Counted from the stretch's first letter, positions 18,315-27,194 are shown. The stretch: 51,664 nt of DNA from Pirellulales bacterium (GCA_020846145.1 JADLEL010000069.1:1-51664), one strand, 5' to 3'. Program-made: numbers and translations. The notes: generated by a model not told the origin, from the sequence alone.

Positions 18315-21300
18315 CCGCCAGGTCAGTACGCGGAAGATGCCCTCGCGGCGCTTCACCTGGTCGGGCAGGGTCAGCAGACGATCGCGGTAGATGCTCAACA
18401 GCACGCCCGTGCCGAAGATCGCGCCGCCGCCGATGGTCATCCATATCGCCGCGGTCTGCACGTTCTCCAGCATGTTGATGTACAGCACCATGGTCAACAG
18501 ATAAATCAGCAAGAGCGCGGCTCCGGTAATGGCGGTGGAACGGAGATGGAACATGAATCCGGTCGCCAACAGCAAAATGCCGGCGACGAGCATGCCCAAC
18601 TCGTCGAGCGGCGAGAACTCCGGCCGAATGCGATGCAGCACCACCGCGATCGCCAGGGGAACCGCCACCAGCATACTGCCCAGGAAGAGGCTGAAGGACA
18701 CCAAATCGTCCCGCTGATCCTGCTCGCGATGCCAGCCGATATGTCCGACGACCAAGAGCGCGAGGCCGATCGCCACGCCGAAGATTTCCATCTTTTCCCA
18801 AGTGTTCAGATGGCTGAGCATGTGCATGGTGAGGAACATCAGGGCGGCCTCGACGATGGCCGCGACCAAATACCACCGCCGCCAGCCGGCATGTCGCACC
18901 AGCCATGCCGCCAGGAGACTCAGCGCCGTCAGCCCCAGCAGCAAAAGCACCAGCGACCAGTGAACTTCGCTGATGCGGGTCGCCAGGCGGCTCAGGGTGA
19001 TCAAGGCGGCGGCGATGAACGACATCGACAGGAGCGCGTTCGCGCACTGGAACGCCGGTTCGGCCATGCCCGTCCGCTCCCATATCGCCAGCCGATAGCC
19101 GACCAGCAGGATGAAACCGCAGAGCGCGAAGATCAGCGTGTAATACTCCGGCCCGACGCTCCAGTAATACAGCAGTTGCCACACCGCGCCGCTGGCCGCG
19201 GCGGCGCAGAGATAGACGTTGAATCCTCGTTTGCGGAACGCCGCCGCCAAGGCGTAGAACACCGCCGCTTCGGCGAAGATCGCCGACAACGAGAGGTTCA
19301 GGCGGCTGCCGATCTCCGGCTCGAAGACGTGCTGGGGCGTGAGATGCACCGAGGCCGCCAACGCGGCGAGGAGAATCACCGCCGTGGCGCTTTGCCCGGC
19401 CCACATCAAGGGATTTTCCTGCGAGTGTCCGCGATACAGCCGGGCGGAAATCGCGTAGAGTATGGGGATGACCATCAAGACCATCGCCAGTTCGTCCCAA
19501 GTTTTCATTCCCCAGACCGAAAGCAGGCCCGCCGTGCCGAGGAGCGTCGCCGCCGCCGTGCCGAAGAAGTACGTCGTCGCCAACCAGGCGACGGCGTGCC
19601 GGTAGAGGTGCGCGCCGATGCGGCATACGGCGGCCGTCAGGAACATGGCCGCCACGTAGAGCCAGCCGATGGCGTACATTTCACCCGCCGTCCCATGCAA
19701 CGGCCATGCGGCGTTCAAAGGCTTGTACGTGGCGCGGAGGAAGAGGAAAATCCCCAACAGCACCGGCAAGCTGCTCAAAAGCAGCCCCAGCGGCTTCGCG
19801 GCACGGGCCAGCGGACGAATCGCCGATGCCGGAGTATCGGCGCCGCCGTCCGCAAGTCCTCTTTGCCGGCGGATCGCCGCGGGGGCAATCGCGTGCGAAA
19901 CGAGCGCCGTCAGCGCCAAGGCGACGATTGCCACTTCGGTCGTTATTTTCAGCGCGAAGAGATCGATCACCAGCACTTCGGCCCAGAGGAGCGTGAAGAC
20001 CGCCAGATAGATATACACGCCGATCCGGCGCACCACCACATCGGAATAAACGTAAGCGTAAGTTCCCGCCAGGACCAGCGCGAGGGCCAACAGTTGACCC
20101 CAACGTTCCGCGACGATGGCCGGCGGGCCGAGATTCCAACTTTGATAGAGGCTTTCGAAAAAGGGCTTGTAAAGCCAATTGCCGGCGATCTGCGCGCCCA
20201 AGAGCAAAAGCAGCCCGGCGGCCAGCACGGCATGTCCCGACCAGAAGAAGGCCAGGCCGAAGCGGCGTCGCGTGAAGGGGCCTTCGTTTTCGGAAAAGGC
20301 TCTCTCCAGATGCACGCAGATCATCCCCAAAACGGCTAAAAAAGTCGCGGGCGCGGCGATCTCCCAGAACCTGCCCATCGTATTGAGCATCAGCAGGCCG
20401 GTCATCGTTATCCCGCCGATCAGGACATAGACGAATGTGGGATCGCGGAGCACCATTGCCGAAGCGGCGTAAAGCACCGTGCAGACCAAGGCGGCGACCC
20501 AAAGGTGCCCTTCGAGGGTCATCAAGCCCTGGGCATGGTAAAACCAAAGATTTAGCGGCATCACCAGGCACGCCAACAGCGTCAGCGCGCGGCCGGCGGT
20601 TTGGTATCGGGTGCGGCCGGTGATCGCCCAACCGCCGCCGAGGAAGGCCGCGTTGCCGATTCCCAAAGCGACGGCGACGACGACGGGATTCTGGAAGATG
20701 CCCAAGGTCGCCAGCCAGATAACCAGCCCGATGACCAACAGCGCGCCGCCCAAACCCAACAGCCACTGGATGCTGCGGGGATCGAGCAAAATCTCCATGA
20801 GCGGCCGCCGCGGTTTTTTCACGCGCGCCGCCGAAGCCGCCGCGCCCGATGCGGCGGCCGGAGAACGCGGAAACGGCGTCGGTTCTGTCGCGCCGGAGCG
20901 GCCCGATGCCGCGGTTTGCGAATCCGAGAGATGCTCGCCGCCGTCTTCGGCGACCACGCTCGCCAGGATCGGCTGGCGTTGTTTTTCCAGACTGGCGCGC
21001 AACGCGGCGATCCGCCCTTTGGCGTCGTTGATGCAGGCATGGGCTTGCGTCAGCGGCAGCAGATGGGCGTCGAACATCGATTTGATCACCCGGCACGCAT
21101 AGTTCCAATAACGCAATTCCCGCACGAGGCCTTCCTCGACGGGCGCGCCGCACGCGAAACAGTGCGAAGGCGAACCGGCAATCGCCGCGTTGCAACTCCA
21201 ACAGCAGCCCGGCCGCATCTGCCGGATTTCTTCGGCTTCCGCCGGCGACGGCTTTCCTTCCCGAAATGATGCGTCGAGACTGCGGCGGTATTCGTTGTAG

Positions 21301-21500
21301 GCCGACGCGATCGACGCCAACTGCTCACCGCCGATCAATCCCCCCTTTTCCCAAAGCACGAAGCGGTCTTGCGCGAACTTCGCGGCGCCAACCAGATTCT
21401 GCCAATCGACCGAGGCGCGGCAGGCCGGGCATTCCCGGCCAACGCCGGGAATCGGTTGGCCGCAAAGTGCGCAAGCGTTCGCGGCGGATGGACTGGACAT
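18312..21500 (-). CDS. Giant multi-pass membrane protein with N-terminal zinc ribbons
   Basis: The 1062-aa product begins with two Cys4-type ribbons: CALCGQPIPGVGRECPAC at about 10-27 and CWSCNAAIAGSPSHCFACG at about 100-118. A soluble helical part and an Ala/Ser/Pro-rich linker follow to about residue 230. From about 243 to the end, more than 20 hydrophobic segments follow, many repeated in style (LLGLGGALLVIGLVIWLA and others). I recognise no transporter or enzyme motif. Similar large membrane proteins are known in planctomycetes, without a function I can name. GGAGGTAAATC precedes the ATG. Its stop is the flanking TTA of MITE D. Confidence 0.85.
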   Translation of the reverse strand: MSSPSAANACALCGQPIPGVGRECPACRASVDWQNLVGAAKFAQDRFVLWEKGGLIGGEQLASIASAYNEYRRSLDASFREGKPSPAEAEEIRQMRPGCCWSCNAAIAGSPSHCFACGAPVEEGLVRELRYWNYACRVIKSMFDAHLLPLTQAHACINDAKGRIAALRASLEKQRQPILASVVAEDGGEHLSDSQTAASGRSGATEPTPFPRSPAAASGAAASAARVKKPRRPLMEILLDPRSIQWLLGLGGALLVIGLVIWLATLGIFQNPVVVAVALGIGNAAFLGGGWAITGRTRYQTAGRALTLLACLVMPLNLWFYHAQGLMTLEGHLWVAALVCTVLYAASAMVLRDPTFVYVLIGGITMTGLLMLNTMGRFWEIAAPATFLAVLGMICVHLERAFSENEGPFTRRRFGLAFFWSGHAVLAAGLLLLLGAQIAGNWLYKPFFESLYQSWNLGPPAIVAERWGQLLALALVLAGTYAYVYSDVVVRRIGVYIYLAVFTLLWAEVLVIDLFALKITTEVAIVALALTALVSHAIAPAAIRRQRGLADGGADTPASAIRPLARAAKPLGLLLSSLPVLLGIFLFLRATYKPLNAAWPLHGTAGEMYAIGWLYVAAMFLTAAVCRIGAHLYRHAVAWLATTYFFGTAAATLLGTAGLLSVWGMKTWDELAMVLMVIPILYAISARLYRGHSQENPLMWAGQSATAVILLAALAASVHLTPQHVFEPEIGSRLNLSLSAIFAEAAVFYALAAAFRKRGFNVYLCAAAASGAVWQLLYYWSVGPEYYTLIFALCGFILLVGYRLAIWERTGMAEPAFQCANALLSMSFIAAALITLSRLATRISEVHWSLVLLLLGLTALSLLAAWLVRHAGWRRWYLVAAIVEAALMFLTMHMLSHLNTWEKMEIFGVAIGLALLVVGHIGWHREQDQRDDLVSFSLFLGSMLVAVPLAIAVVLHRIRPEFSPLDELGMLVAGILLLATGFMFHLRSTAITGAALLLIYLLTMVLYINMLENVQTAAIWMTIGGGAIFGTGVLLSIYRDRLLTLPDQVKRREGIFRVLTWR

Positions 21501-21779
21501 GATTTACCTCCGAGGATGAGAATCGACAATCTACTGCAACGGGTCCGTCATGGGGCAAAAGTTCCCTCCGAGGAAAGATTTGTCGCCCAATGCCCGCACA
21601 GAGCATCGATTGGTCGGCTGGCGTGATCCGGGGATCATGGTGGCCGAAGGCGTTCCGGCTCTATCCCAAAAAAGGCGAGGTACAATCGGTTTTATAACAC
21701 CCCAAGACTAGAGGAGCAGAATAGCACAATTACCGACCGCAAACAAGGGGGATAAACGGCACCCTGGAAGGCCCGATTC
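21501..21779. other. Gene-free spacer
   Basis: About 280 bp between the giant membrane protein and the lipoyl-like gene. I see no gene, tRNA or clear hairpin with a T-run. Confidence 0.5.
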
Positions 21780-22025
21780 TTATACCGCTTCTTCGATCGC
21801 CGCCAGCCGTTGGCCGACGGTAAGCGTTTCATCCTCGCGCGCGAGTTTTTCCGCGAGTAGGCCGTCGGCCGGCGAGGGCAGATCGACGGTCGCACCGCCG
21901 CAATGCACTTCCACCAGCGGTTCCCCTTCTTTCACCCTGGCCCCCCGCCGCGCCAGCCAAACGCTCAGCGTAACCGGCTGATCGTCGATGCCGAGATCGG
22001 GAAGAATAAGGATTTTGGGAACCAT
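21780..22025 (-). CDS. Lipoyl-domain-like protein without the lipoyl lysine
   Basis: The 81-aa product follows the lipoyl/biotinyl fold: ILILPDLGIDDQPVTLSVWL, ARRGARVKEGEPLVEVHC, then VDLPSPADGLLAEKL and TVGQRLAAIEEAV. In lipoyl domains the hairpin reads DKA with the modified lysine. Here the same place reads CGGA, so the acceptor is missing. It lies downstream of lipA on the same strand, beside lipoate genes, which makes the loss striking. It could be a scaffold, a domain carrying something on the cysteine, or a decayed gene. A GAGTGG low-complexity tract separates it from lipA. ATG 22025 has no clear ribosome site. Confidence 0.75.
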   Translation of the reverse strand: MVPKILILPDLGIDDQPVTLSVWLARRGARVKEGEPLVEVHCGGATVDLPSPADGLLAEKLAREDETLTVGQRLAAIEEAV

Positions 22026-22031
22026 CGAGTA

Positions 22032-22113
22032 AAGTGGAGTGTGGAGAGTGGAGAGTGGCGAGTGGAGAGTGGCGAGTGGCGAGTGGCGAGTGGAGAGTGG
22101 AGAGTGGAGAGTT
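22032..22113. repeat. GAGTGGAGAGTGG tandem low-complexity tract
   Basis: Units of GAGTGGAGAGTGGC and variants repeat for about 80 bp between lipA and the lipoyl-like gene. The tract looks like slippage-prone simple sequence, comparable to the tracts near 12019, 17525 and 24003. Confidence 0.85.
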
Positions 22114-22176
22114 TAGCCCCCGCGTCCACGCGGGGGCGTTCCAACCGGGATTTATTCATCCTTCAGCATTCATCAT

Positions 22177-23076
22177 TCATACTTCGTAATTCTCTCCCGC
22201 CATGCGCGCCGCGCGATAACTCGAGCGCACGAACGGGCCGCTGGCGACTTGGGCGAAGCCGATCCGCCGGGCCATTTCGCCCAACTCGTCGAACTCTTCC
22301 GGCGGAACGTAACGCGCCACCGGCGCGCAGCAGGGCAGGGGCTGCAAGTATTGGCCCAGCGTAAGCATCCGGCAGCCGGCATCGGCCAGCTCGGCGAGCG
22401 TATCGAGCAGTTCCTCGACCGTTTCGCCCAGTCCGAGCATCAGCCCGGTTTTGAGTTGCACGCCGGGGCTGCCTCGGCGGATGCGGCGGAACATTTCGAG
22501 CGTCCGGCGGTAGTTCGCCTTCGGCCCGCGAACCGCGCGGAACAGGCGCGGCACGGTTTCGGCGTTGTGATTGTAAACCTCCGGCGCGGCGTCCAGCACG
22601 CGATCGACCGCCGCCGCGTTGCCGGCGAAATCGGACGGGAGCACTTCGACCGTCGCCCCGGTAGCCGCGCGAATCGCCGTAACCGTGCGGAAAAAATGCT
22701 CCGCGCCGCCGTCGGGCAAGTCGTCCCGCGTAACGCACGTAACCACCACGTGCTTCAGGCCCAGCCGCTGGGCCGCTTCGGCCACGCGCCGCGGTTCGTC
22801 GGCATCGACCGGCTTCGGTTTTCCTTTATCCACGCAACAAAAGCGGCAGTTTCGCGTGCAAACGTCGCCCAAAATCATGAACGTGGCCGTCAACTGCGAG
22901 TAGCACTCCATGCGGTTCGGGCATTTCGCATGATCGCAAACCGTTTGCAGCCCCAACTCGCCGATCAACTTCGCGGTAAAATGGTTCGCGCTCCCCAGCG
23001 GCACGTTCCGCTTCAGCCAGCGGGGAAGCGGGGCGAGGGGCGTGGGTCGAGGGGTAGAGGGCGTGGGATCGGACAT
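22177..23076 (-). CDS. lipA: Lipoyl synthase
   Basis: The 299-aa radical SAM enzyme inserts two sulfurs into octanoyl groups on lipoyl domains. The auxiliary cluster motif is CDHAKCPNRMEC, the radical SAM motif is CTRNCRFC, and the C-terminal serine motif is FVRSSYRA. All expected ligands are present. GDVCTRNCRFC, VVVTCVTRDDLPDGG and KTGLMLGLGE are typical family text. ATG 23076 is used. It follows lipB on the same strand after 22 bp and is probably co-transcribed with it. Confidence 0.97.
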   Translation of the reverse strand: MSDPTPSTPRPTPLAPLPRWLKRNVPLGSANHFTAKLIGELGLQTVCDHAKCPNRMECYSQLTATFMILGDVCTRNCRFCCVDKGKPKPVDADEPRRVAEAAQRLGLKHVVVTCVTRDDLPDGGAEHFFRTVTAIRAATGATVEVLPSDFAGNAAAVDRVLDAAPEVYNHNAETVPRLFRAVRGPKANYRRTLEMFRRIRRGSPGVQLKTGLMLGLGETVEELLDTLAELADAGCRMLTLGQYLQPLPCCAPVARYVPPEEFDELGEMARRIGFAQVASGPFVRSSYRAARMAGENYEV

Positions 23077-23098
23077 GATGCACCGCTTTCGTCATTCG

Positions 23099-23935
23099 TC
23101 ATTCGTCATTTGGTTTTCTTTCGACCTTCGGCATTCGACCTTCGTCCTTCTTCCCCTCGCCCCTCAGCAAAGGATGGCCGGTAAACAGATGATACCGATC
23201 GCAGCCGAACGCCTCGGCCAACCGGCCGACCAACGCGGCGCGGACCATCGTCATTTTAATCGATCCCCGGCGTTCGGCCATCAAGCTGCTCATGCTTCCC
23301 CCCTCTCCGGGCACCGAACGAAGTTTGGTCGGCGGACACCACGGAGTGGTCGGGGCCGGCGGCGAGGGCTGATGCGGATTGGAATCCACCAGCCGAAACA
23401 ATCCCAGCGGCGGATCGACGTTCAAATAGGCCCCATAATACGTTACCCAACTCCGCACGGCCACGCCCACGGCGGCGAGTTGGCCGGTGCGGCCCCAAAT
23501 ACCGTGTATCCCCGGCAGCGTGCGGGCAGGGACGTTCAAGTCGGCCAAAGCCTCGATGATCCCCGCCTGAAAACGATCGAGGAACTCCCCCACCGTGAAT
23601 CCGTGCCACGCGAGCGGGACGAGGGGATAAATCGCCAACTGGCCGGGGCAATGCAGCAGGCAGCCGCCGCCGCGATTGACGTAAATCGCCTCGATTTCCC
23701 GGCTTTTCAAGGCGGAATTATCCTGCCGGACATTGCCCGGCGATCCCCCCCGGCCAATGGTAATCAGGTTCGGATGTTCGCCGAGCAACAGCACGATCTG
23801 CCCGTCGTCCCGGTCGCCCACCTCGACCAAGAGCCGCCGCATCAGCTCCAAACAACGCGCGAAGGGGAGCCGGTCCAAGAAATACGCCAGCATCGACGGT
23901 GCGGGATTTTCGTCGTTAAGCGGCGGATTCTGCAC
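23099..23935 (-). CDS. lipB: LipB-like octanoyltransferase with altered catalytic residues
   Basis: The 278-aa product has the LipB framework: LGEHPNLITIGRGG, VNRGGGCLLHCPGQLAIYPL and ALADLNVPARTLPGIHGIWG, then GQLAAVGVAVRSWVTYYG and AYLNVDPPL. In characterised LipBs the dyad is the lysine of GxKIxxxG and the cysteine of PCG. Here the first site has Q, and the second is replaced by SNPH plus a repeat-derived insert (QPSPPAPTTPWCPPTK) before SMSSL. The partner lipA is intact. The enzyme may be a divergent planctomycete form or inactive. GTG 23935 opens the frame; ATG 23893 is a good alternative. The C-terminal tail reads through simple repeats. Confidence 0.8.
   Translation of the reverse strand: MQNPPLNDENPAPSMLAYFLDRLPFARCLELMRRLLVEVGDRDDGQIVLLLGEHPNLITIGRGGSPGNVRQDNSALKSREIEAIYVNRGGGCLLHCPGQLAIYPLVPLAWHGFTVGEFLDRFQAGIIEALADLNVPARTLPGIHGIWGRTGQLAAVGVAVRSWVTYYGAYLNVDPPLGLFRLVDSNPHQPSPPAPTTPWCPPTKLRSVPGEGGSMSSLMAERRGSIKMTMVRAALVGRLAEAFGCDRYHLFTGHPLLRGEGKKDEGRMPKVERKPNDE
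23298..23369. repeat. Family G repeat inside lipB
   Basis: CTCTCCGGGCACCGAACGAA and GACACCACGGAGTGGTCGGG belong to the repeat also seen at 50446-50520 and 51362-51436. It is about 72 bp long, keeps the lipB frame open and lies where the catalytic cysteine motif would be expected. Confidence 0.8.
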
Positions 23936-24002
23936 GGCGGAACTTGAGTTTGTCGGCCAAAACGGGTAAAAGTAGAATTATGAGGGGGGAAGGCGGAAGG
24001 GG

Positions 24003-24066
24003 GAAGGGGGAAAATGAAGGATGAAGGATGAAGGATGAAGGATGAAGGATGAAGTATGAAGTATGA
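24003..24066. repeat. GAAGGAT tandem repeat
   Basis: Seven-base units GAAGGAT (with GAAGTAT variants) repeat about eight times between lipB and smpB. It is a simple-sequence tract without a gene. Confidence 0.9.
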
Positions 24067-24138
24067 AGGATGGATCCAAGCCGCTTGCGGCTTCGCCGTT
24101 TTCCTTGTTTCCAAGGCCCAAGACCTAAGACCAAGATT

Positions 24139-24624
24139 GTGCCCAACAAATCCTCGAAAAAATCCGCCGCCGGGAACGATCGGGTCGTCACCCAGAATCG
24201 CAAGGCTTCGCACAACTTCACCGTGCTCGACACCCTCGAATGCGGCATGGTGCTGGTCGGCAGCGAAGTGAAAAGCCTCCGCAACGGGAAGATTTCGCTC
24301 GAAGAGTCGTACGCCCGGGTGAGAGGGGACGAAGTCTGGCTGATCGGCTGCGACATTCCCGAATACACCGAGGCGAACCGCTACAATCACGTTCCCAAAC
24401 GCCCGCGCAAGCTGCTGCTGCACCGCCGCGAGATCAAGCGTTTCGCGGGCCTCGCCGCGCAAAAGGGGCTCACGCTGGTGCCGCTGAAAATCTATTTTAA
24501 GGAAGGCCGCGCGAAAGTGCTCTTGGGCCTTTGCAAAGGCAAGCAACTGCACGACAAGCGCGAAGCGATGAAAAAAGCCCAAACCCAGCGCGATCTGCGG
24601 CAGCAGATGGCGAAGCGCCGGTAG
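24139..24624 (+). CDS. smpB: SsrA-binding protein SmpB
   Basis: SmpB binds tmRNA and delivers it to stalled ribosomes. The 161-aa form begins VPNKSSKKSAAGNDRVVTQN and contains KASHNFTVLDTLECGMVLVG, SEVKSLRNGKISLEESYARV, GLTLVPLKIYF and KRRs at the tail. GTG 24139 is preferred, since the open frame upstream to 24070 crosses an AAGCCGCTTGCGGCTT repeat that is intergenic elsewhere. The basic tail after HDKREAMKKAQTQRDL is as expected. No tmRNA gene is visible in the window. Confidence 0.93.
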   Translation: MPNKSSKKSAAGNDRVVTQNRKASHNFTVLDTLECGMVLVGSEVKSLRNGKISLEESYARVRGDEVWLIGCDIPEYTEANRYNHVPKRPRKLLLHRREIKRFAGLAAQKGLTLVPLKIYFKEGRAKVLLGLCKGKQLHDKREAMKKAQTQRDLRQQMAKRR

Positions 24625-24647
24625 GCTGGTTTCTTCAACTCGCCAAC

Positions 24648-24699
24648 TTGACAATCTACCATTCGCTAAGGTATTATTTAATGCAGGCAGTAACTGCAT
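24648..24699 (+). promoter_or_regulatory. Promoter and palindromic operator of the DUF433 antitoxin gene
   Basis: TTGACA (24648-24653), 18 nt, then TATTAT (24672-24677). Immediately after, ATGCAGGCAGTAACTGCAT (24681-24699) has 6-bp inverted ends. A palindrome at the transcription start is typical of antitoxin self-regulation. Confidence 0.6.
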
Positions 24700-24720
24700 A
24701 AGCCTTGGGGTTTTTTAACG

Positions 24721-25041
24721 ATGGAAAAAACTTACGTCGAACGGCACGATGGCGGCTATTGGATCGGCGGAACCCGCGTTTCGTTGGATTCCATCGTTCT
24801 GGCGTTTCTGCAGGGATTATCTCCCGAAGCTATCGCCGCCGAGTGCTTTCCGACGCTTGCGCTCGAGCAGGTTTACGGCGCCATCGCTTACTACCTTGCC
24901 AACCGGCCGGAGATCGACGCCTATCTGAAGAAGGCGAATGTCGAATTCGATGCGTTGCGGCAGGCCCTACATAGCGCCGCACCCGCTTTTTCCGAAAAAC
25001 TGACTGCGGCGCGCCGCTCTATGCAGATGGTCGATTCATGA
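24721..25041 (+). CDS. DUF433 family antitoxin
   Basis: The 106-aa product has the DUF433 pattern: GGYWIGGTRVSLDSIVLAFL, GLSPEAIAAECFPTLALEQV and YGAIAYYLANRPEIDAYL. This is a helix-turn-helix-like domain common in antitoxins paired with DUF5615 PIN-like toxins. The stop overlaps the start of the toxin frame (ATGA at 25038-25041), the usual coupling. It looks intact although its partner is broken. Confidence 0.88.
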   Translation: MEKTYVERHDGGYWIGGTRVSLDSIVLAFLQGLSPEAIAAECFPTLALEQVYGAIAYYLANRPEIDAYLKKANVEFDALRQALHSAAPAFSEKLTAARRSMQMVDS

Positions 25042-25388
25042 AGCTGCGCTTTCAAGCGGACGCCGACTTCAACGAAATTCTCGTTCGGGCTTTGCTGCGC
25101 CGCGAGCCTAGCATCGATTTTCAGACGGCCTTGGCGGCCGGCTTGATGGGATTGAGCGATGTGGAAGTTCTTTCGCTTGCCGCTTGATCCGGTCGGCTGC
25201 TCGTTACGCACGACCGCAAGACGATGCCCCATCATTTCGCCGAGTTTATCGCCGCGCAATCCAGCGCCGGTGTCTTGATCGTTCCGCAAAAGTTGCCTAT
25301 TATCCAGGTCGTGGACGAACTAATCCTGGTTTGGACGGCAACGGAAGCCGAAGAATGGATCGACCGGATTTACTCGCTTCTGATATAA
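25038..25388 (+). pseudogene. DUF5615 PIN-like toxin with an in-frame stop
   Basis: From ATG 25038 the frame reads MKLRFQADADFNEILVRALL to SDVEVLSLAA, then TGA at 25185-25187, and continues in frame SGRLLVTHDRKTMPHHF to the end TAA at 25386-25388. Without the TGA it would be a normal 116-aa DUF5615 protein with its D-rich start and LLVTHDRKTM motif. The preceding text VLSLAA and following SGRLLVTHD suggest that one codon (for example CGA) changed to TGA. Both halves otherwise look preserved, so the loss is recent or the stop is a sequencing error. Confidence 0.88.
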
Positions 25389-25486
25389 TTCGTGAAGGTC
25401 AAGCCGGAATAACCCTGGCAGCCCTCAATCCTCGATTGATGCAGTAGCGGGAAGTCGGCGGCCTGACCATTTACAAGGAGATGCCC

Positions 25487-27058
25487 ATGATGACAACCAA
25501 TCTACTACACCGGTATTTTTTCTTTGCATTCCTTGCCTGCGCGGTCGCGGCTTCGCTTGCGCAGGCCGCCGAACGGGAATTTCCGCCGGCCTTCGGTCCC
25601 TACGTGAAGTTAACCGAAAAAGATTTCGCCGAGAGCAAATCTTTTTCCGCCCAGGATCGTCTCGTGGGAACGTACTACTTTTACTGGTACGACATTTACA
25701 CGGGCGCTCACCTCCGAGACGGCGACGGCACCGATGCGCTGACGACGCACCCGCCGACACTCGACGATTTCAGCTACAAATCGGTGCGTTGGCACAAACG
25801 GCAATTGGCCGATATGGAGGCGGCGGGCATCGACCTGGCGCTGATGGTGTTTTGGGGATCGCCCGCGGAGCGCGAAACCGCGGCGGGCGTTCCCTGGAGT
25901 TTTGCCGGCCTGAAGCCGCTGGTCGAGGCCCGCGAGGAATTGCTCCGCGAGGGGAAAAATCCGCCGCGCATCGGCCTGTTCTACGACACCAGCACGCTGC
26001 AATGGAATCCCTGGCGCTACCGCGTGGACCTGACCACCGATTTCGGCAAGCAGTTCTTTTACGGCACGGTGCGCGACTTTTATTCCTGCATTCCGCCGAA
26101 ACACTGGGCGGCGATCGACGGCAAGCCGATCGTGCTGCTCTACGCCGCGGCGTTCGCCGAGAAGTGGGACCAGGGCTTCATCGATTACACCAAGGCCGAA
26201 TTCCCCAAGGAGTTCGGCGGCCGCGTGCCTTGGATCGCGCCGCAGGATTCCTGGCGCGTCAAAGGCGACTCCACCTGCGCCTGGGGCGGGGCGCTGGCAC
26301 CGAGGAATCCGGGCATCGGCGAGATCGGGCCGGGGTACGATCACTCGGCCGTGCCGGGCCGCGAACCGCTCGTCCGCCGGCGGGAGCAGGGGAAGTTCTA
26401 CGAGGAGAGCTGGCTGAAATTTCTCCGCCGCCCGTCGAACTTCGTCATGATCGAGACTTGGAACGAGTTTCACGAAGGGACCGACATCGCCGAGTCGAAG
26501 GAATACGGCCGCCAATACATCGAACTGACGCGGAAATACGCCGATCTGTTCAAAAAAGGCTGGAAGCCGCCGTGGCCGAAGGATTCGTTCCATGGCGCCC
26601 CCTCCCTCTCGGCCGCGGCCGACGACGGCAAGACGTATCGCGGCCTGATCCTCGCCGACGCGGAGGACGGCAAGACCGAACTTGCCGAAATCGAGGGGCG
26701 AAAGGTCTGGCTCGGCAAGCCCCACCGAGGGAACGAGGTGCGTTACTTCTATTTCCGCGTGGACGACGACTTCAAACCCGACGGGGCGATGAAGGCGACG
26801 CTCGAGATCGAGTATCTCGACCTCGCGCCCGGCCGGTTGGGCGTGGAGTTCGACGGCAGCGATCCGCACGCGCCGTTCGGCGGCGCGTACAGCCGCACGG
26901 AGACAATTCCGCTCGTCGGCGACAATCGCCCGAAGACGGCCCGTTTCGCGCTCGACGCCGCCCGCTTCCGCAACTCGCAAAACGCCGGGGCCGATTTCCG
27001 CATCGTCGTCGTAAGTGGAAAGTTCGGCCTGTGCAAGGTTACCCTCAAGCGGCGCTGA
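25487..27058 (+). CDS. Secreted DUF5010-type glycosidase-like protein
   Basis: About 523 aa with a signal peptide (hydrophobic FFFAFLACAVAASLAQA). The body resembles GH71/GH99-like or DUF5010 (beta/alpha)8 proteins: VGTYYFYWYDIYTGAHL, LMVFWGSP, ALPVVLLY-like PIVLLYAAAF and FVMIETWNEFHEGTDIAES, where the E residues are candidate catalytic acids. A C-terminal beta domain (about 400-523) resembles DUF5010_C. The substrate is probably an alpha-linked polysaccharide; this is inference. AAGGAG ends at 25480, so ATG 25487 or 25490 fits better than ATG 25481. It is followed by MITE D copy 3 and another secreted protein. Confidence 0.8.
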   Translation: MMTTNLLHRYFFFAFLACAVAASLAQAAEREFPPAFGPYVKLTEKDFAESKSFSAQDRLVGTYYFYWYDIYTGAHLRDGDGTDALTTHPPTLDDFSYKSVRWHKRQLADMEAAGIDLALMVFWGSPAERETAAGVPWSFAGLKPLVEAREELLREGKNPPRIGLFYDTSTLQWNPWRYRVDLTTDFGKQFFYGTVRDFYSCIPPKHWAAIDGKPIVLLYAAAFAEKWDQGFIDYTKAEFPKEFGGRVPWIAPQDSWRVKGDSTCAWGGALAPRNPGIGEIGPGYDHSAVPGREPLVRRREQGKFYEESWLKFLRRPSNFVMIETWNEFHEGTDIAESKEYGRQYIELTRKYADLFKKGWKPPWPKDSFHGAPSLSAAADDGKTYRGLILADAEDGKTELAEIEGRKVWLGKPHRGNEVRYFYFRVDDDFKPDGAMKATLEIEYLDLAPGRLGVEFDGSDPHAPFGGAYSRTETIPLVGDNRPKTARFALDAARFRNSQNAGADFRIVVVSGKFGLCKVTLKRR

Positions 27059-27065
27059 GCGAATT

Positions 27066-27194
27066 TTAGGTGCTGTCCGACAATAAACTACCGAATTCCT
27101 AGGTAGTAGGCACACTCCGTGTGCCGTAATTCGCGGACGGCACACGGAGTGTGCCTGCTACGATTCCGGCAACTTATTGTCGGCCAACGCCTTA
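27066..27194 (+). mobile_element. MITE D, copy 3 (123 bp)
   Basis: The element spans 27069-27191 between TTA triplets. Ends are GGTGCTGTCCGACAATAA and TTATTGTCGGCCAACGCC. It is nearly identical to copy 2 and lies 8 bp after the stop of the DUF5010 gene. Confidence 0.9.

Noticed and set aside
24070..24138. N-terminal extension of SmpB
   Set aside because: It lies in an intergenic-type repeat (AAGCCGCTTGCGGC) and SmpB family members begin near the KKSSKK-like lysines.
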